Notes: generated from the letters alone by a model not told the origin. Counted from the stretch's first letter, positions 16,970 to 26,530 are shown. The stretch is 64,000 nt of DNA from Rhizobium hidalgonense (GCF_002914525.1 NZ_LODW01000139.1:124001-188000); one strand, 5' to 3'. Translations and numbers: made by a program.

Positions 16970-18823
16970 TTACGCGCTCAACACCTCGTCGCCCGGCCGG
17001 ACCTGCAGCTCGTAGAGCGCCTTGTAACGTCCGCCGAGCGCCAGCAGCGCCGCATGCGTTCCGCGTTCGACGATCTTTCCGTCTTCGACGAACAGGATCT
17101 GGTCGGCATGCATCAGCGAGCTCAGGCGATGGGCGACGATGATAGTCACGCGGTCGGCGGCATAGCGGCGCATGGCGCTGCGGATACGCTGTTCGGTGGC
17201 GGCGTCGATTGCCGCCGTCGAATCGTCGAACACCATCACCGCCGGCTTCAGCATCAGCGCGCGGGCGATCGAAAGACGCTGCCGCTGGCCGCCGGACAGC
17301 GAAACGCCGCGCTCGCCGACGACGGTATCGTAGCCTGTGGGCAGGCCGAGCACGTAATTGTGCAGCTGGGCGCTTTCGCTGGCGCGTTCGATGCGGCCTT
17401 CCTTTGCCCAGGGGTCGCCATAGGCGATGTTGTTTTCGATCGTCGTCGTGAACAGGAAGGAATCCTGCTGGACGACGGCAATCGCCCGGCGCAGCGATTG
17501 CAGCGTTGCCTTGCGGATGTCCTGGCCGTCGAGCGTGATCTTGCCGCCGCTGACATCGTAGAAGCGGGGAATGAGATGGGCGATCGTCGACTTGCCGCTG
17601 CCGGGAGGCCCGACGATACCGATTGTCTGGCCGCGCCTGGCTTCGAAGGAGACATCGTGGAGCACGGTGCGCTTTTCCGCACCGGGATAGGCGAAGCTGA
17701 CATTCTCGAAGCGCAGCACGCCGTCGGTAGTGTTCAGGTCGCGCGCATCCGGCGCATCCTTGATCGCGATGTCGAGGTCGAGCAGGTTGAAGAGGCGTGA
17801 GCCGCAGGTGGAAGCGCGGGCGAAGGCATTGACCATCAGGCCGAGCTGGCGCACCGGCATCTGCAAAATGGTCATGAAGGTCAGGAAGGAGGCGAGCGTG
17901 CCGACGGTGATTTCGCCCGACATGACCTTGCCGCCGCCGACGAAGAGCACCAGGCCCATGGCTGCGAAGAAGGAGAAGGTCATGGCGCTGGTATTGGTCA
18001 CACGGATGCCGACGCGCTGATGGGCGAGCGCCAGTGCGTTTTTCGAGGCCGCCTCGAATTTCGACATTTCGTGGTCCTGTGCGGCAAAGGCGCGCACGAC
18101 GCGGATGCCGCCGAGATTTTCCTCCATGATGCGGGTCAGCACCGACAGCCGCTCCTGCAGGTCGAGCCAGGTGGCGCGCAGCTTGAGCTGCGTCACCGAG
18201 GAGCGCCAACCGACGAAGGGCACGAAGGAGAGCGCCAGAAGCCCGAGCACGACATCGGTCGACAGCAGCATATAGGCGCCGATGCCGATCAGGATCGACA
18301 GCAGGATCATCCGGACCAGCGCCGTCGAAAAATACATGCGCACGCCTTCGAGATCGAGCAGGCCGATGGTGATCAGGTCGCCGGAATGCACCGTGTCGTG
18401 AAAGCTGAAGGAGAGGCGCTGGATCTTCTCGTAGCAGGCCAGCCGCAATTCGTAGCCGATGTGATGGCCGACGGCTTCGCTGTAATAGTTCTGCACCATG
18501 GTGAACAGGCCGCGCAGCACCGCCGCGCCGAGCAGCAGCAGCGCCGTGGTCAAAAGCGCGTCCTGGGCCGCCTGGCCTGCAGCCCCGCCGCTCATCGCCA
18601 TCTGCGTGTGGTCGACCGCCTGGCCGAGAAGGCGGGGGATCATCAGCTGGAAGGTGGAAGCGACAAGCGTGGCGCCGATCGCAAAGCCCGATTGCCAAGG
18701 GTGGCGGAAGGCCATCATGGTGATGCGCACCAAGGTGTAGAGGCCTCGGCCCCAGCCTGCCGCAGTTGCAAGCGCCATCGAAGCCGAAGGCTTCGTCGCG
18801 CGTATTAACGCATCGCTGCTCAC
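16970..18823 (-). CDS. ABC exporter half-transporter (membrane + ATPase), degenerate-site subunit
   Basis: The protein has 617 residues from GTG 18823. The exporter membrane domain covers about residues 30-330. Walker A is GPPGSGKS at 405-412, the signature LSGGQ at 509-513 is canonical, and Walker B is VMVFDDS. The catalytic glutamate is therefore replaced by Asp534; the switch His in VAHRLSS is kept. In heterodimeric exporters such as TM287/288 one of the two ATP sites carries just such an Asp. It is the first gene of the pair, and its altered Walker B would pair with the altered LSLGQ of the partner. Confidence 0.88.
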   Translation of the reverse strand: MSSDALIRATKPSASMALATAAGWGRGLYTLVRITMMAFRHPWQSGFAIGATLVASTFQLMIPRLLGQAVDHTQMAMSGGAAGQAAQDALLTTALLLLGAAVLRGLFTMVQNYYSEAVGHHIGYELRLACYEKIQRLSFSFHDTVHSGDLITIGLLDLEGVRMYFSTALVRMILLSILIGIGAYMLLSTDVVLGLLALSFVPFVGWRSSVTQLKLRATWLDLQERLSVLTRIMEENLGGIRVVRAFAAQDHEMSKFEAASKNALALAHQRVGIRVTNTSAMTFSFFAAMGLVLFVGGGKVMSGEITVGTLASFLTFMTILQMPVRQLGLMVNAFARASTCGSRLFNLLDLDIAIKDAPDARDLNTTDGVLRFENVSFAYPGAEKRTVLHDVSFEARRGQTIGIVGPPGSGKSTIAHLIPRFYDVSGGKITLDGQDIRKATLQSLRRAIAVVQQDSFLFTTTIENNIAYGDPWAKEGRIERASESAQLHNYVLGLPTGYDTVVGERGVSLSGGQRQRLSIARALMLKPAVMVFDDSTAAIDAATEQRIRSAMRRYAADRVTIIVAHRLSSLMHADQILFVEDGKIVERGTHAALLALGGRYKALYELQVRPGDEVLSA

Positions 18824-19055
18824 GGTATTTTTTCCAATAGATGTGGTGCTCGGACGCTGGCCCGAAAAGACGGCAAATCCATGAAGGGATTGATAGCACC
18901 GTCACTTTTGCCGATTCCGCCCGGGGGTTCAAGTAAACAATTCACCAACTGGTTATTTTTACGTGAGGTCCTCTCGCATCCCCTTGGGAACAATCGGCGC
19001 GCGGGTGGGTTGCAGCAGGCGAACCCTTGAGGCAACCATCACCGGAGAGAGATCC

Positions 19056-19673
19056 ATGCCGCTGAAAGCCCTCGCTCTCAATGCAACACTGAAGACCAGT
19101 GATGCCAAGGAGCCGTCTTCGACCGACCGGATGATCGGTCTTATCGACAAGGCGCTGTCGGCCTATGACGTCAAGACGGAGGTGCTCCGGCTTGCCGATT
19201 TCAACGTCAAGCCAGGCGTCACATCGGACGAAGGCGCCGGCGATGACTGGCCTGAAATTCGCGCCAAGCTGCTCGCCGCCGATATCTTGATCATGGCGAC
19301 GCCGATCTGGCTCGGCCAGCCTTCCAGTGTCTGCAAGCGGGTGCTGGAACGGATGGATGCCTTTCTCGACGAGACGGACGATCAGGGCCGCATGATCTCA
19401 TATGGCAGGGTCGCGGCCGTTGCCGTCGTCGGCAACGAGGACGGCGCCCATCATGTGTCGGCCGAGCTCTACCAGGCGCTGAACGACGTCGGTTTCACCA
19501 TTCCGGCCAATGCCGTCGCCTACTGGGTCGGCGAGGCGATGGGCTCCACCAATTTCGTCGATATCGACAAGGTGCCGAAGGTCGTGACGAAAGCCGTCGA
19601 CATGCTGGCCCGCAATACGGCACATCTGGCGGGCTTGCTGAAGGCGGAGCAATATCCGGGCGAGGGTGGCTGA
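19056..19673 (+). CDS. Flavodoxin-like NAD(P)H-dependent FMN reductase
   Basis: The protein has 205 residues. ATG 19056 with CCGGAGAGAG upstream is the real start; an open frame extends further up but encodes no family sequence. The flavodoxin-like fold opens with KALALNATLKTS, a phosphate-binding loop of the NADPH-dependent FMN reductase type. MATPIWLGQPSSVCKRVLERMD is the characteristic central motif. It probably reduces quinones, azo or nitro compounds in the cytoplasm using NAD(P)H. It stands alone. Confidence 0.82.
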   Translation: MPLKALALNATLKTSDAKEPSSTDRMIGLIDKALSAYDVKTEVLRLADFNVKPGVTSDEGAGDDWPEIRAKLLAADILIMATPIWLGQPSSVCKRVLERMDAFLDETDDQGRMISYGRVAAVAVVGNEDGAHHVSAELYQALNDVGFTIPANAVAYWVGEAMGSTNFVDIDKVPKVVTKAVDMLARNTAHLAGLLKAEQYPGEGG

Positions 19674-19975
19674 CGCCCGAACACACGCCCTTGACGCTTC
19701 AAAATCATATTATCTTTCAATAGCTTGAATCGGCATGACAATAAAGCTCTTGCCATGGGCGCCGTTTAGCGCTTTCATACACGACTAGTTTAATAGACTA
19801 TCGGATGAGCGTGATTGCTCCGCTCGTGCACTTTCGAGGCCTCCGGCTCGGACCTCGATGCTGCGGCAGATGTTCGTGAATGGCCGTGTGAACCTCATCA
19901 ACGCATGATCTGCCTTTTTTATGCGTTGAAACCTCGATCGACACACAGTGCGGATGAAGCCGCAAAGGAGTTGCG
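19674..19975. other. Intergenic, about 300 bases
   Basis: The stretch is AT-rich near 19700-19800, probably holding the promoter of the FAD-binding protein gene. I see no gene, clear terminator or recognisable operator here. Confidence 0.5.
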
Positions 19976-21382
19976 ATGACGGTTCAGGGACTTTTTTCCG
20001 CCAGAGCCAATGCGGCGGCGCAGATATCCGCCGTGCCGCGCATTGCGATCGTCGGCCGCGGCTTTTCCGGCATGATGACGGCGATCGCGCTGATGAAGAC
20101 GGTGCGCGCGCCCTTCCATCTGCAGCTGTTCGACCCCAATTCGTCGGTCAGCGGCGGGCAGGCGCTGGCCTCCGCCCGCGCCTCGACGATCCTCAACACC
20201 CGCGTGCGCGATCTCTCGGTCGCGGTCGGCGACAATGACGATTTCAACGACTGGCTCTGTAGCAATACAGCCTTTCGCGCCGCGGTACCCGCCGCCATCC
20301 CGGGTTTCCGGCAGATCTTCGTGCCGAAGGAAATCTTCAGCGATTATGTCTACCAGCGCTTTTCCGAAGCGCTTGCCGCCCGCCGCGACATTACCGTTCA
20401 GGTCTGCAACGATCCCGTCGTCGCGATCCGCCGGAGCCACGGCAACCGCTACCTGCTCGAAAGCGCCAATCCCGCCAACCCGCTGTTCGATACGGTAATC
20501 CTTGCCACCGGCTACGGCCTCGGCGATCAGGATACCGGTAAGCGGGAGGTTTCGCCGGTCAGGGCCCAGCGCCTGGTGGCAAGGCCGCATGCGGTGCTGC
20601 TCGGCAGCGGCATCCGCGTCGTCGACCAGTTGCTGCAGCTGCGCGATTGCGGTTATGCCGGCCAGGTGACGATCATTTCCCGGCGCGGCTTCCTGCCTCA
20701 AAGCCATACGCCGAATTCGGCCGATCCGGTGTTTCCGGCCGAAGCGCTGCCCGAGAGCCTGCCCGACATCGTGCGCTTCATCCGCCAGGCCTGTCGCGAG
20801 GCGGAGGAAGAGGGCCGAAGCTGGCAATCGGTGATGAACGGACTGAGGAAACATGCCCGCTCGCTCTGGCGCTCGCTGCCGGCGCGCGACAAACACCAGT
20901 TCAACCGGCATTTGAGGGCAATCTACGACAGCCATCGCAACCGCCTGCCGGAGGCCATGCATCTGCGGCTGAAACGCGAGCTTGCCGAAGGCCGCACGGT
21001 GTTGCGCCGCGGGCATGCCGGCCGCCGGGGCCTGAGCGGCCTGTTTTTCACGCCGGCCGGTTCCTCTACCGAGGAGATCATCCATGCCGAGCGCATCATC
21101 GATTGCCGCTGTCAGGCGCCGGATCTTTCGGCACCGCTGATCCAGAGCCTGTTTTCCGCCGGTCTCGCCATGCCGGACGAACTCTCCCTCGGGCTGGCGG
21201 TCAATGCGCGCGGAGAGCCTTTCCTCGAGGACGGCGCGGCGGTCGCAGGGCTTTTTGCCGTCGGTCCGCTCGGCCTTGGCAGCCTGCCCGATATCGATCT
21301 CGTGCCGGAAATCGTCTCGCAGGCCTATGCCGCTGCCGAACGGGTCGGCGAGCGGTTCTATCCGCAGGTGAAAGCCGTCTGA
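19976..21382 (+). CDS. FAD/NAD(P)-binding protein (COG4529-like)
   Basis: The protein has 468 residues; ATG 19976 has AAAGGAG upstream. A dinucleotide-binding loop is at about residues 23-37 (IAIVGRGFSGMMTAI), and ILATGYGLGD marks the second conserved region of FAD/NAD(P) proteins of the NAD_binding_9 kind. The family is mostly uncharacterised and is thought to act on small metabolites; some relatives hydroxylate or oxidise sulfur or amine compounds. There is no operon partner: 69 bases separate it from the hybrid kinase downstream, which may be co-transcribed. Fold sure, substrate unknown. Confidence 0.82.
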   Translation: MTVQGLFSARANAAAQISAVPRIAIVGRGFSGMMTAIALMKTVRAPFHLQLFDPNSSVSGGQALASARASTILNTRVRDLSVAVGDNDDFNDWLCSNTAFRAAVPAAIPGFRQIFVPKEIFSDYVYQRFSEALAARRDITVQVCNDPVVAIRRSHGNRYLLESANPANPLFDTVILATGYGLGDQDTGKREVSPVRAQRLVARPHAVLLGSGIRVVDQLLQLRDCGYAGQVTIISRRGFLPQSHTPNSADPVFPAEALPESLPDIVRFIRQACREAEEEGRSWQSVMNGLRKHARSLWRSLPARDKHQFNRHLRAIYDSHRNRLPEAMHLRLKRELAEGRTVLRRGHAGRRGLSGLFFTPAGSSTEEIIHAERIIDCRCQAPDLSAPLIQSLFSAGLAMPDELSLGLAVNARGEPFLEDGAAVAGLFAVGPLGLGSLPDIDLVPEIVSQAYAAAERVGERFYPQVKAV

Positions 21383-21451
21383 AAAACGAGGCTGGTTCGG
21401 AACCATCCGCCCGCCGCCGCGTTATAAAGCGCTGGTGACTCTGAGGGGCCG

Positions 21452-23380
21452 ATGGAAGCATTGAATAGAAATGATACGTCTCTTAACGAGGAGGGACGAT
21501 TTCGCTTACTGGTCGATGCCATCACCGACTACGCCATCTATATGCTCAGCCCCGAAGGCATCATCACCAGCTGGAATACCGGGGCTCAGCGTTTCAAAGG
21601 TTACAAGCCTTCCGAAATTCTCGGCGAGCATTTTTCGCGGTTCTATCTGGATGAGGACCGCGCCGCGGGAATTCCGGAGCGCGCGCTCACCACGGCGAAA
21701 GAGCAAGGCCGATTCGAAGGCGAGGGCTGGCGTAAGCGCAAGGATGGCAGCCGCTTCTGGGCCCATGTGATCATCGATCCGATCCGCCGTCCCTCCGGTG
21801 AACTCATCGGTTTTGCCAAGATCACCCGCGATCTGACTGAACGCAGGGCCGCCGAAAACGCGATCCGCCAGAGCGAGGAACAGTTCCGCCGGCTCGTCCA
21901 GGGCGTCTCGGACTATGCGATCTACATGCTCGATCCCGAAGGCAATGTCAGCAGCTGGAATTTCGGCGCCGAGCGCATCAAAGGCTATAGGCCTAAAGAA
22001 ATCATCGGCCGGCATTTCTCGACCTTCTATACTCCCGAGGACCGCGAAGCCGGTATTCCGCAAACCGCGCTCAGGATCGCCCGTACCGAAGGCCGGTTCG
22101 AGAGGGAAGGCTGGCGCGTGCGCAAGGACGGCACGCGTTTCTGGGCCAGCGTCGTCATCGACGTCATCCGCGGCGATGACGGCGAGGTGCTCGGTTTTGC
22201 CAAGATCACCCGCGATATCACCGAAAAGATGGAGACCCAGCGGGCATTGGAGCAGGCGCGCGAAGAGCTCTTCCAGTCGCAGAAGATGGAAGCGATCGGT
22301 CAGTTGACCGGCGGTATCGCCCATGACTTCAACAATCTGCTGATGGCCGTGCTCGGCAGTCTCGAAATCCTGAAGAAACGGATGCCGCAGGATCTATCGC
22401 TGACATCGCTGGTCGACAATGCCATGCAGGGTGCGCAGCGGGGTGCTGCGTTGACGCAGCGCATGCTGGCCTTTTCCCGCCGGCAGGAACTGCATATGGA
22501 GCCGATCGACGTCTCCGGCCTGATGCGCGGCATGATGGATATGCTCAGCCGTTCGCTCGGGCCCCTGACCAGGATCGAGACCTCGTTCCCCATCCGGCTG
22601 CCGACGATCCTTACCGATCCCAACCAGCTGGAGATGGCGATCCTGAATCTCGTCGTCAACGCCCGCGACGCCATGCCATCCGGCGGCCGGATCGTGCTTC
22701 GCGCCTCCGAGGAATCGGTGCCGTCAGGCAAGGGTCCGCTGCGGTCTGGCCGGTATGTCCGTATCGCGGTGATCGATGAAGGCGAGGGCATGGATGCAAA
22801 GACGATGGAGCAGGCAGTGACCCCGTTCTTCACCACCAAGGGTGTTGGCAAGGGCACCGGTCTCGGCCTTTCCATGGTGCAGGGTCTTGCCTCCCAGTCC
22901 GGCGGCCGCCTCATGTTGAAAAGCCGCCTCGGCGAAGGCACGACAGCTGAATTGTGGTTCCCGGTCGTCACTGTCGAGCAGGTAGCCGAGGTCACAGCAA
23001 ACCCGCCGCAACGCGCGGAAAATACGCCGCGCGGGCTGCGTATCGTCGCCGTCGATGACGATGGTCTGGTGCTGATGAATACGACGCTGATGCTGGAGGA
23101 TCTCGGTCACACCGTGTTCGAGGCGATGGCAGGTCCCGAAGCGCTGGAGATCCTGCGCAGGCAGCCGGTCGATCTGGTCATTTGCGACCACGCCATGCCG
23201 CGCATGACGGGCGCCGAGCTCGCCGAGGTGATCCGCGAGGAGTGGCCCGAGATGCCGATCATTCTCGCAACCGGTTACGCCGAGCTCCCCGAGGGCACCC
23301 GCATTGCCAATCTGCCCCGCCTCGGCAAGCCCTTCTCGCAGGCGCAGCTCGCCGATGCGATCAGCCGGGTCGCTTCTTAA
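21452..23380 (+). CDS. Hybrid sensor histidine kinase: PAS-PAS-HisKA-HATPase-receiver
   Basis: The protein has 642 residues and no membrane segment, so it senses inside the cell. Two tandem PAS domains (about residues 15-135 and 140-260) are closely similar to each other. For example, DYAIYML, GYKPSEI/GYRPKEI and FAKITRDLTE/FAKITRDITE recur at matching places. The HisKA phosphorylation site is His291 in GGIAHDFNNLL. The ATPase has NARDAMP, DEGEGMD and TGLGLSMV. The C-terminal receiver carries ICDHAMPRMTG. The HDFNN type often feeds a phosphorelay. The partner regulator is not adjacent. Confidence 0.92.
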   Translation: MEALNRNDTSLNEEGRFRLLVDAITDYAIYMLSPEGIITSWNTGAQRFKGYKPSEILGEHFSRFYLDEDRAAGIPERALTTAKEQGRFEGEGWRKRKDGSRFWAHVIIDPIRRPSGELIGFAKITRDLTERRAAENAIRQSEEQFRRLVQGVSDYAIYMLDPEGNVSSWNFGAERIKGYRPKEIIGRHFSTFYTPEDREAGIPQTALRIARTEGRFEREGWRVRKDGTRFWASVVIDVIRGDDGEVLGFAKITRDITEKMETQRALEQAREELFQSQKMEAIGQLTGGIAHDFNNLLMAVLGSLEILKKRMPQDLSLTSLVDNAMQGAQRGAALTQRMLAFSRRQELHMEPIDVSGLMRGMMDMLSRSLGPLTRIETSFPIRLPTILTDPNQLEMAILNLVVNARDAMPSGGRIVLRASEESVPSGKGPLRSGRYVRIAVIDEGEGMDAKTMEQAVTPFFTTKGVGKGTGLGLSMVQGLASQSGGRLMLKSRLGEGTTAELWFPVVTVEQVAEVTANPPQRAENTPRGLRIVAVDDDGLVLMNTTLMLEDLGHTVFEAMAGPEALEILRRQPVDLVICDHAMPRMTGAELAEVIREEWPEMPIILATGYAELPEGTRIANLPRLGKPFSQAQLADAISRVAS

Positions 23381-23394
23381 AGGGCGCGGAGCGG

Positions 23395-24639
23395 CTATGC
23401 GCGACGCTTATCATCGCCACTATCCTGGATGACGTCGCGGTCGGTTCCCCCGCGGAGTTCGCTCGGCGTCAAGACTTGTTGTTCACTCGCCGTGGCTGAC
23501 GATGCACCGCTGAGGAGGCGTTTTTCGGTCTCTTGCAAGTCAAGGATCGCCCGTTCCATCCGCTCAGCCGGAGTTTCGCGTGCGGTGACTCGCCACCGGT
23601 GATGCTGCCACAAGGTAACGAGCAGGCGTCGGCTCGGAACTTCTATCGTTTCATGAAGGAACCATGCTCCCCCCACTGCAACGACAAGCGCGACCGCGAT
23701 CACGGCCGATTCCGGCATCAGAGTTTCAAAAGTCCGATGCACCAGGAACATTATCGGCACGTGGAAAAGATAGAGCGAGAAGCTGATCGTCCCGAGAAAC
23801 CTCGCAGGCGCAGCCGCCAGGACATAGGCTGCGATCGGAGGCTGCCGAGCAACCAGCGCGACAATGACGGCTGCGGCGACGGCGCTTTGCAGGCTCCAGA
23901 ATTCAGGGGAAAAACCAGGCACGAGATGCCGGTAAGTGAAGAACACCGCCAGCAGGAAGAGCGTGAAAGTTCCGGTGAGAGGGGATGGCGTCCATCGATC
24001 CCAGCAGGAATGCATCTTCCCGGCAAGTGCGCCGAAAAGAAAATAGGGGAGCTTGGACAAGAGCATGATTCCAGGCCCAGGCAATTCAAGCAGACCATCG
24101 ACGACGACGACCACTGCGAAGCCGGCGATCACCCCGCTGTAGCGTTGCGGGCGGGCTAGGCAAAGCCACAGGATCGGGAAGAGCAGATAGAATTGAATTT
24201 CAGGTGGAATTGACCAGAAAACGCCACTTGAGCCCAGAAGAAAGACATGGCGCACAAAATCGGTGCCGCCGATGATCGGCTGAACGAAGCCCAGATTTTG
24301 TATGCCGGACAGCATCGCCACGAGCAGAACGGCAGCCAGATAAACCGGATAGATGCGGGCAAATCGGCTCACCAGAAAATCCAGGACGTTTTCTCGGGTC
24401 ACCGGCCGCGCGCCGTAGAGATGGGCCATCAGAAAGCCGCTGAGGGCAAAAAACAAGCCGACGGCTTCGCTGCCCATGGTCGTCAAAAGCGCGGATGCCC
24501 CTGGAAAGATAAGTCCGACATGCGCCTGCACGACCAGCAGGGCGGCGATACCGCGCAGGCCATCGAGACTGGGAATGTAATCCGGCCGGTTCATGTGCAG
24601 CTTTTGTAAAATTCCGTTCCGATAAGAAGTATCGGACAT
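23395..24639 (-). CDS. Acyltransferase 3 family membrane protein
   Basis: The protein has 414 residues from ATG 24639; the next in-frame ATG is 24594 and neither has a strong ribosome site. It has about ten membrane segments. The family motif LDGLRGIAALLVVQAHVG near the N-terminus carries the conserved arginine and the catalytic histidine, and FSLYLFHVP is near the end. Such proteins O-acetylate surface polysaccharide, lipopolysaccharide or peptidoglycan at the inner membrane. About 75 charged residues at the C-terminus extend beyond the usual end. No sugar-synthesis cluster adjoins it, so the target is unknown. Confidence 0.85.
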   Translation of the reverse strand: MSDTSYRNGILQKLHMNRPDYIPSLDGLRGIAALLVVQAHVGLIFPGASALLTTMGSEAVGLFFALSGFLMAHLYGARPVTRENVLDFLVSRFARIYPVYLAAVLLVAMLSGIQNLGFVQPIIGGTDFVRHVFLLGSSGVFWSIPPEIQFYLLFPILWLCLARPQRYSGVIAGFAVVVVVDGLLELPGPGIMLLSKLPYFLFGALAGKMHSCWDRWTPSPLTGTFTLFLLAVFFTYRHLVPGFSPEFWSLQSAVAAAVIVALVARQPPIAAYVLAAAPARFLGTISFSLYLFHVPIMFLVHRTFETLMPESAVIAVALVVAVGGAWFLHETIEVPSRRLLVTLWQHHRWRVTARETPAERMERAILDLQETEKRLLSGASSATASEQQVLTPSELRGGTDRDVIQDSGDDKRRA

Positions 24640-24652
24640 CGCTTTACACGAT

Positions 24653-24709
24653 CTTAATCCGGTTGCGCTCGAGCCGCTTGGCGCAACCGCTTGCCGCACC
24701 CGGATTAAG
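24653..24709. repeat. Nested inverted repeat over the SURF1 stop codon
   Basis: CTTAATCCGG at 24653-24662 pairs with CCGGATTAAG at 24700-24709. Inside it, GGTTGCGC at 24661-24668 pairs with GCGCAACC at 24681-24688. The outer arm contains the TAA stop of the SURF1 gene. No T-run follows, so it may stabilise the cyo transcript end rather than act as a standard terminator. Confidence 0.55.
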
Positions 24710-25460
24710 CCCGGCGGCCTCTTCCCATCTCGCCGCGAAGGATGAACAGCAGCAAGGCGAGCGCCATCGCCGCCAACCCATACCAGGTGATCGCATAGAC
24801 GAGATGGTTGTTGGGGAAATGGATGATCGTCAGACCGCCGACAGGCAAGCCGCCCGGATTGGCCGAGGCGCCGGCATCGATGAAATAGGGCGCGATCGCA
24901 GCGACGCCACGCTTTTGCGCGATCGCCGCGACATCGCGCGAATACCAGCGGTCGGCGGCAGCGTCGTTGGCTTGCAGCAGCGATCCCTTCGGCTCGGTCA
25001 TCCGTATGAGGCCGGTGATCTCGACGGGGCCTGACAATTCGCCCCCGCGGCGCGTCGCCGGATCGCGTCTATCGATCGGCACGAAGCCGCGATTGACGAG
25101 AATGGCCGTGCCGTCGGCGAGTGTTAGCGGCGTCATTACCCAATAACCCGGACCGAGCGCCGTCGACGCATAGACCAGCGTCTCCTTGTCGTTTGCCAGA
25201 GCTCCGGTCGCACTCACCCGCCGATATTCGTCGTCGGCGGCATTGACCTTGCCCCAATCGGCCTGCGCCGGCGCCGGAACCGGTGGCGCATGCACACGCT
25301 GGTCGACGCGGGCGATGAGGCCGCTCTTCCAGGCGAGCCGCTGCACCTGCCAGGTGCCGAGCGCTGCGAGGATTGCGGCAAGCAGCGCCAGGCAGACGCA
25401 GAAGAACGCGCGTTTTGCCCGAGAGGGCCGTCTTGCCGATTTGTCCGGAGCCACGCTCAT
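24705..25460 (-). CDS. SURF1 family protein, oxidase assembly factor
   Basis: The protein has 251 residues with the SURF1 layout: one N-terminal membrane helix (CLALLAAILAALGTWQVQRLAWK), a soluble periplasmic core (ILVNRGFVP, PVEITGLIR), and a C-terminal helix (TWYGLAAMALALLLFIL). SURF1 helps insert haem into subunit I of haem-copper oxidases. It is the last gene of the cyo operon, 46 bases after cyoD, so it most likely serves the bo3 oxidase. ATG 25460 is preceded by a GC-rich gap. Confidence 0.9.
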   Translation of the reverse strand: MSVAPDKSARRPSRAKRAFFCVCLALLAAILAALGTWQVQRLAWKSGLIARVDQRVHAPPVPAPAQADWGKVNAADDEYRRVSATGALANDKETLVYASTALGPGYWVMTPLTLADGTAILVNRGFVPIDRRDPATRRGGELSGPVEITGLIRMTEPKGSLLQANDAAADRWYSRDVAAIAQKRGVAAIAPYFIDAGASANPGGLPVGGLTIIHFPNNHLVYAITWYGLAAMALALLLFILRGEMGRGRRA

Positions 25461-25506
25461 GGGCTGAACCGATGCCGCCGGCGCTGCCGCCGGCGCCCCG
25501 TGACCA

Positions 25507-25908
25507 TCACGGCATGTTCTTCATCATCTCGGGGCTCATCGGCATCATGTTGGTGTTGAGATGATGCATGACCCAGAGAGACCCGGAGAGAGCGATGGCG
25601 ACGATGATGATGGTGAAGATCAGCGCCATCATCGTCCAGCCGCCCTCACTGCGCGGGTTCATGTGCAGGAAGAAGACCATATGGACGACGATCTGGATGG
25701 CGCCGATGCCCATCACCAGCACCGCCGTCACCAGCGGGCTGGCGAACACGCCTGCCATGACGAGCCAGAACGGAATGGCGGTCAGGACGACGGAGAGCGC
25801 AAAGCCCGTCATATAACTCTTGAACGTGCCATGGCCGGCCTGGTGACCGTGGCTGTGGCCGTGATGGGCCTCGTGGGCATCCTCATGTGCGGGTGCTTGC
25901 GAACTCAT
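25507..25908 (-). CDS. cyoD: Cytochrome o ubiquinol oxidase subunit IV
   Basis: The protein has 133 residues and three membrane helices, the usual CyoD pattern. The N-terminus is His-rich and acidic (HEDAHEAHHGHSHGHQAGHG), longer and richer in histidine than in E. coli. The tail is Met-rich (NTNMMPMSPEMMKNM). CyoD assists copper binding and assembly of subunit I. ATG 25908 overlaps the cyoC stop (ATGA), which shows translational coupling; an upstream extension of the frame is within cyoC and not used. Confidence 0.92.
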   Translation of the reverse strand: MSSQAPAHEDAHEAHHGHSHGHQAGHGTFKSYMTGFALSVVLTAIPFWLVMAGVFASPLVTAVLVMGIGAIQIVVHMVFFLHMNPRSEGGWTMMALIFTIIIVAIALSGSLWVMHHLNTNMMPMSPEMMKNMP

Positions 25909-26525
25909 CCGAGTACTCCGAGCAGATAGACGAAGGAAAAGACGCCGATCCAGACGACGTCGAGGAAGTGCCAGAACATCGAAAGGCACATCAGACGGCG
26001 GCGGTTGGCCTCGACCAGCCCGTGCATCGACACCTGCACCATCAGCGTGATCAGCCAGATGATGCCGAAGGTGACGTGCAGGCCGTGCGTGCCGACCAGC
26101 GTGAAGAAGGAGGAAAGGAAGGCGCTGCGCGTCGGCCCGGCGCCCTCATGGATCAGGTGGATGAACTCGTAGAGCTCGAGCCCGATGAAGGCTGCGCCGA
26201 ACAGGCCGGTGACGGTGAGCCAGAACAGCGTTTCCGCCTTGGCATTGCGCTCCATCTGCAACATGGCGAAGCCATAGGTGATCGAGGAGAACAGCAGCAT
26301 TGAGGTGTTGAGGGCGACGATCGGCAGATCGAAGAGATCGGCCGGCGACGGACCGGCCGCATAGTTGCGACCGAGCACGCCGTGCGTGGCAAACAGCACG
26401 GCGAAGATCAGGCAGTCGCTCATCAGGTAGAGCCAGAAACCGAGATTGGTGCTGTTCTCTGGGTGATGGTCTTCCGTCAGGTAGAATTCAGGCTTTTCGG
26501 CCGTGTCGATGGTCTGATCGCTCAT
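25905..26525 (-). CDS. cyoC: Cytochrome o ubiquinol oxidase subunit III
   Basis: The protein has 206 residues and five membrane helices, with family motifs FWLYLMSDCLIFAVLFATH and GTHGLHVTFGI. Subunit III stabilises the core of the proton-pumping quinol oxidase. ATG 26525 is five bases after the cyoB stop, and the gene ends overlapping the cyoD start. Confidence 0.93.
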   Translation of the reverse strand: MSDQTIDTAEKPEFYLTEDHHPENSTNLGFWLYLMSDCLIFAVLFATHGVLGRNYAAGPSPADLFDLPIVALNTSMLLFSSITYGFAMLQMERNAKAETLFWLTVTGLFGAAFIGLELYEFIHLIHEGAGPTRSAFLSSFFTLVGTHGLHVTFGIIWLITLMVQVSMHGLVEANRRRLMCLSMFWHFLDVVWIGVFSFVYLLGVLG

Positions 26526-26530
26526 GGTCT

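Noticed and set aside
16884..18932. Long minus-strand frame overlapping the first ABC exporter gene in another frame
   Set aside because: The ABC frame has all ATPase motifs; this one is Arg-rich and without any family pattern.
18823..18975. Extra coding sequence upstream of the flavodoxin-like gene
   Set aside because: The frame is open from 18963 but ATG 19056 has the ribosome site and the fold begins there.
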